Shown here: positions 60,810 through 64,000 of the stretch, one piece after another
Layout of the letters: the number at the start of each line of letters is the position of its first letter
Numbering within the stretch: position 1 is the first letter of the stretch
Notes under the pieces: generated by a model
The model's input: only the letters and a program-made list of their open reading frames with translations
Databases searched by the model: none
Told to the model about the DNA's origin: nothing
Position numbers and translations under genes: made by a program
Source: Candidatus Peregrinibacteria bacterium
GTDB lineage: Bacteria; Patescibacteriota; Gracilibacteria; CAIRYL01; GCA-016699755
DNA length: 64,000 nt
Assembly (NCBI GenBank): GCA_016699755.1
Contig: CP065009.1
Span: forward strand, 620,001-684,000
Reading direction: 5' to 3'

Positions 60810-62477
60810 TTACGAATCCAACTTCCACATTTTTTCGTAATACTCATCCACCACGCGATGTGTATTAAATGTTCCGAGAAGTGAAATGGCGGCTTTCATT
60901 CGCTTCGACCAATTCTGACGATTGTCATAATACTCCGCAGTAATTTCTTCAATGCGATCATGGATTTCAGAACAATCGAGATGATCTCGCACTTCAGGAT
61001 CAGCTACACCATTTGACCGTTCTCCAAATGCCCAACCAGAAAGTGGCTTTTGAACATATCCTTCATCCCACCAACCATCTAAAATAGAGAGATTTAGAAG
61101 TCCATTGAGTGCCGCCTTCATACCACTTGTTCCGCTCGCTTCACGCGGTTTTATGGGATTATTGAGCCAAACATCTCCGCCAGAAACGAGATGAGAAGCA
61201 ATTTCGAGATCGTAATCTTGAACCACTGCAACACGAACCTGCCCACGAAGAGCACGCCCAAACTGCTCTATATTTTCTCGAACATTTATACAATAGTGAT
61301 TATCTGGATGACACCGCCCCGCAAAAACAAGCTGAAGTTTTTTGTAGCCAACATCCCGAAGACGTTCAATATTTTTAAAGATGAGCTCTGGACGTTTATA
61401 CTGAACAAATCGTCTTGCAAAACAAATCGTCAAGGTATCCTCGTCAAAAAAATCGTCGGAATGGAGCTCTCCTGCAATCGGAAAAAATTCCCGATGACTA
61501 TTCACCCATTGTACAAATTGTGTCTTATTCTTTTGATGTGCCGAAAAAAGCTCTTCATCTGGAAGAACCTCTTCTGCTTTTGCAAAAAGAGAAGGATCTT
61601 GACGCCACCCCGAAAGATGTTTGTCGAATACCTTTGCCATTTCCTCCGAAACCCATGTGAGATGATGGATACCATTTGTCACGTTTTCAAAATCATATCC
61701 TGGAAACATTTCCCGACAAACTTCACGATGCTTTTCGGAAACCGAATTCGTTTTGTGGCTTAAGTTCATAGCAAGATGCGTCATGCTCAGCATATCTGGT
61801 GTTCCAAGTTTTTTAATATGCCATGGAACCATATCTCGTAAGACACCATTGACAATGTCATACGCAAAATAATCATGTCCCGCAGCAACCGGTGTATGCG
61901 TTGTAAAACTACATCGCTCCTTTACATCCTGATCTTGAAATCCCTCTTCATGAAGGACTTCCAACGTAAGAAATGCCGCATGCCCCTCATTCATGTGATA
62001 GAAAGCAATGTCATGATATCCCAGTGCCTCAAGCATGCGTACTCCACCAATCCCTAAAATAACTTCTTGTCCCAAACGAGTATAGGTATGCGATGGATAG
62101 AGATTTTTCGTGAGATCACGATCCCAACGCTTATTTTCGGGAAAATTCGTAGTGAGAAAGAAAATGGGAGCGAAATTTCCGTTCACACTTTTCACCTGAT
62201 ATTCGTATGCCCCAAGAATAACTTCTCGATCCTCAATGGTAATAGTAGCTCGTTCAGGACGAAGGGTCATATATGGACTCGCGTCAAATGACTCCACCGG
62301 ATTATCGTGTTGATGGTAGAGAATGGAAACTCCTACGAGAGGTGCTTTCATATCTGCCGCAGAATGCATAATATCTGCCGCAAGTACTCCTAGTCCTCCG
62401 GCATAATTGGGAATATGTGCATCCACAGCAAACTCCATGGAAAAATAGGCAATCGTTCCTCTTTTTAAATTAGTCAT
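60810..62477 (-). CDS. glgP: Alpha-glucan phosphorylase (GT35)
   Basis: 555 residues from ATG 62477. It starts IAYFSMEFAVDAHIPNYAGGLGVLAAD, typical of the shorter GT35 group, then FYHMNEGHAAFLTLE, FTTHTPVAAGHDYF, FVQYKRPELI, and the PLP-lysine region EASGTSGMKAALNGLLNLSILDGWW. It releases glucose-1-phosphate from glycogen or maltodextrin. The promoter at 62503-62531 places transcription start about 18 nt before this ATG and excludes the longer frame to 62549. With treY it suggests turnover of stored alpha-glucan and trehalose production. Confidence 0.92.
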   Translation of the reverse strand: MTNLKRGTIAYFSMEFAVDAHIPNYAGGLGVLAADIMHSAADMKAPLVGVSILYHQHDNPVESFDASPYMTLRPERATITIEDREVILGAYEYQVKSVNGNFAPIFFLTTNFPENKRWDRDLTKNLYPSHTYTRLGQEVILGIGGVRMLEALGYHDIAFYHMNEGHAAFLTLEVLHEEGFQDQDVKERCSFTTHTPVAAGHDYFAYDIVNGVLRDMVPWHIKKLGTPDMLSMTHLAMNLSHKTNSVSEKHREVCREMFPGYDFENVTNGIHHLTWVSEEMAKVFDKHLSGWRQDPSLFAKAEEVLPDEELFSAHQKNKTQFVQWVNSHREFFPIAGELHSDDFFDEDTLTICFARRFVQYKRPELIFKNIERLRDVGYKKLQLVFAGRCHPDNHYCINVRENIEQFGRALRGQVRVAVVQDYDLEIASHLVSGGDVWLNNPIKPREASGTSGMKAALNGLLNLSILDGWWDEGYVQKPLSGWAFGERSNGVADPEVRDHLDCSEIHDRIEEITAEYYDNRQNWSKRMKAAISLLGTFNTHRVVDEYYEKMWKLDS

Positions 62478-62502
62478 TGATGTTTCTGTTAAAGACACGA
62501 TC

Positions 62503-62531
62503 ATTATGACATTTCTCATCAAAAAAATCAA
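62503..62531 (-). promoter_or_regulatory. Promoter for glgP
   Basis: Minus strand TTGATT (62531-62526), 17 nt, CATAAT (62508-62503) with upstream TGT. Leader about 18 nt. Confidence 0.6.
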
Positions 62532-62591
62532 TTTTTCTGCACAGCCCAAGAAATAGAACTTTTCTCATCGAACCCTCAGGAGAGAAAAAGG

Positions 62592-62620
62592 TTGCGGAAC
62601 TCAAAAAAAACAGGAAGAAT
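62592..62620 (+). promoter_or_regulatory. Promoter for rplA with a long leader
   Basis: TTGCGG (62592-62597), 17 nt, AAGAAT (62615-62620). The leader to ATG 62698 would be about 70 nt, longer than elsewhere, and contains a self-complementary GTTTTTTT/AAAAAAAC (62649-62664) flanked by GAAC and GTTC. L1 often represses its own mRNA, so a regulatory leader is conceivable. Confidence 0.4.
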
Positions 62621-62697
62621 AGTGCGGAATCCGTTTTGTGGGAGAACTGTTTTTTTAAAAAAACGTTCGATCGCACCACTTTCTTTATCCACTTCAC

Positions 62698-63396
62698 ATG
62701 CCACATCGTGGGAAAAAATACCGCGAAGCTGAAAAGCTCGTTCAACGTAACACTCTTTATGACACAAAAGAAGCCGTCGCCTTAATAAAAAAGACGTCTA
62801 CCACCTCTTTTGACGCTACCATCGAAATACATGTCACAACCACTGCGAATGTTAAGCACGCCGACCAAGTCGTGCGTTCCACCACAACTCTTCCAGCAGG
62901 AACTGGAAAAACAAAACGAATTGCCGTTTTTGCAGATGGCGGTCAAGAAGCCGAAGCAAAAAAAGCAGGTGCAGATGTTGTAGGAGGTGAGGATCTCATC
63001 GAAAAAGTACTTAAAGGAGAAATTGACTTTGATATTGCCATTGCTACTCCAAAAATGATGCGTTCGCTTGCAAAAGCTGCACGTATTCTTGGACCAAAAG
63101 GACTTATGCCATCACCAAAGTCGGGAACAGTAACCGATAACATTTCTGCCGCTATTGAGGAGCTCAAACAAGGAAAAATTGAGTTTCGAACCGATAAGAA
63201 CGGTATTATTCACTCCATTATTGGAAAGGTATCCTTCTCGGAAAAAGACATTCTCGAAAATCTCCAAACAATCATGAAAGCAATTGTACAAAACAAGCCT
63301 TCTGGAGTAAAAGGAGTGTTCCTAAAGAGTATATCGCTGAGTAGCACCATGGGTCCCGGAATTTCCGTCTCCCCATCGGATCTGCTCTGGAAATAA
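62698..63396 (+). CDS. rplA: Ribosomal protein L1
   Basis: 232 residues: GKKYREAEKLVQ, FDATIEIHVTT (RNA-contact strand), RIAVFADG, and the L1 signature ATPKMMRSLAKAARILGPKGLMPSPKSGTV. C-terminal FLKSISLSSTMGPG is typical. L1 forms the mobile stalk at the ribosomal E site. The usual partner rplK (L11) is not upstream; instead the neighbour is divergent glgP. Followed 27 nt later by a ctpA-type gene. Confidence 0.97.
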   Translation: MPHRGKKYREAEKLVQRNTLYDTKEAVALIKKTSTTSFDATIEIHVTTTANVKHADQVVRSTTTLPAGTGKTKRIAVFADGGQEAEAKKAGADVVGGEDLIEKVLKGEIDFDIAIATPKMMRSLAKAARILGPKGLMPSPKSGTVTDNISAAIEELKQGKIEFRTDKNGIIHSIIGKVSFSEKDILENLQTIMKAIVQNKPSGVKGVFLKSISLSSTMGPGISVSPSDLLWK

Positions 63397-63423
63397 TCGC
63401 GCTTCTTCCCTCTTCCCTCCTCT

Positions 63424-64000
63424 ATGCGTTTTTCTCCGCGAACTACTGGTTCTTCTGGAAATATTGAATTTATTTCATTCTCTGCGTTTATTGCACTCCC
63501 TATTCTCGCCTTTATTCTGGGTTGGTATGCGTCAGAAATGAAATATCAGCACTCCTCACTTCCTCTGACAACATTTACAAGCGAAGAAGATAAAAAAGAT
63601 GGATATCCTGAAAAAGATCAGAAAGAAGGAGACATTGATATTTCCCTCCTCAAAGAAGCCATCGATATTATTCGTTCAAAATATGTCGACCAAAGCGCCA
63701 TTGATCCGAAAAAGATGGAATATGGTATTGTGCGCGGACTCGTTTGGTCCCTCAACGATCCCTATTCGGAATTTTTAAGCCCCGAGGAAAGTAGTGATTT
63801 TGAACATGAACTTGATGGTGACCTTGAAGGAATTGGGGCAGAGCTTACTGTAAAAAAAGGATCTATCGTGGTTGTTTCTCCTCTACGAGATTCCCCCGCA
63901 GAAGAAGCAGGGCTTCTTCCAGAAGATATTATTCTGAAGGTTGATGGTGCAGAGGCATCCGGAGATGATTTTCTAAATGTTATTAAGAAAATACGAGGAA
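63424..64000 (+). CDS. C-terminal processing peptidase (S41, CtpA-like), 5' part only
   Basis: Open frame from ATG 63424 to the window end, 192 codons visible. N-terminal membrane anchor (FIALPILAFILGWYAS), a polar spacer, then the CtpA-family start: LLKEAIDIIRSKYVD, GIVRGLVWSLNDPYSEFLSPEES and a PDZ domain (LEGIGAELTVKKGSIVVVSPLRDSPAEEAGLLPEDIILKVDG). The Ser/Lys catalytic core lies beyond the edge. Such proteases trim or degrade exported proteins. Confidence 0.9.
   Translation, partial: MRFSPRTTGSSGNIEFISFSAFIALPILAFILGWYASEMKYQHSSLPLTTFTSEEDKKDGYPEKDQKEGDIDISLLKEAIDIIRSKYVDQSAIDPKKMEYGIVRGLVWSLNDPYSEFLSPEESSDFEHELDGDLEGIGAELTVKKGSIVVVSPLRDSPAEEAGLLPEDIILKVDGAEASGDDFLNVIKKIRG

Noticed and set aside
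62675..62690. A DnaA-box-like TTATCCACT before rplA
   Set aside because: Single site with a mismatch to TTATCCACA and no neighbours; not evidence for an origin.

Overview
The window looks like a chromosomal segment of a small-genome, AT-rich bacterium of the Candidate Phyla Radiation (Patescibacteria), most plausibly near Peregrinibacteria. This is an inference from gene content, not from a marker tree. Supporting signs are a PrgI/TraC-like/VirB2-like DNA-transfer gene set, short dense genes with 1-4 nt overlaps, isolated single steps of biosynthetic pathways, giant glycine-rich surface proteins and S-layer-type proteins. TGA acts as a stop (for example 21646-21648, 42655-42657, 56668-56670), so the Gly-UGA code of Gracilibacteria/Absconditabacteria is excluded.

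Layout. 1-2.9 kb (minus): ccdA-like gene (reading frame broken at an A7 run), trxB and dnaA (cut by the window edge). 3.1-5.1 kb: a lipoprotein and an intact IS1016-like insertion sequence. 5.1-14.9 kb: glycyl-tRNA synthetase, maltooligosyltrehalose synthase, a queuosine-precursor-type transporter, hisS, mraY, a membrane/coiled-coil protein and tilS. 15-17 kb: a secreted animal-type haem peroxidase and tRNA-Gln. 17.2-24 kb: prsW, mtaB, an rRNA m5C methyltransferase, a VirB2-like pilin, an AI-2E family protein and a TDT transporter. 24.2-28.2 kb: PrgI and TraC-like transfer genes, then a minus-strand pair made of an eIF2B-fold protein and an NhaD/ArsB-type antiporter. 28.4-31.6 kb: a ClpC-type AAA+ unfoldase encoded as two consecutive genes. 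31.7-41.3 kb: two secreted/anchored unknowns, hisF, rlmN, an Lgt-like gene, dnaX, 5-formyl-THF cyclo-ligase and an SLH/beta-propeller protein. 41.4-47.7 kb: one co-directional envelope cluster (DUF347, PAP2_C, GT2, DedA, DUF2127, response regulator, histidine kinase). 47.7-55 kb (minus): a 2438-residue repeat protein with LamG and a seven-repeat propeller. 55.1-64 kb: thrC, mscS, nadA, leuA, glgP, rplA and the start of a ctpA-type protease.

Promoters can be read at many gene starts: TTGNNN, 16-18 nt, then a -10 box, often with an upstream TGn. Leaders are about 14-35 nt with no Shine-Dalgarno. At three places (11864, 24209, 28358) the furthest-upstream TTG 'start' is really the -35 box, and this was used to correct gene starts.

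The items most worth a second look are the split ClpC (broken exactly at the ClpP-docking loop region, no LGF/IGF motif visible), the A-AAA-AAA heptamers in ccdA and dnaX, the eIF2B-fold protein lacking the isomerase Cys/Asp and coupled to an antiporter, the haem peroxidase with both haem-linking carboxylates, and the very strong promoter of the giant repeat protein.
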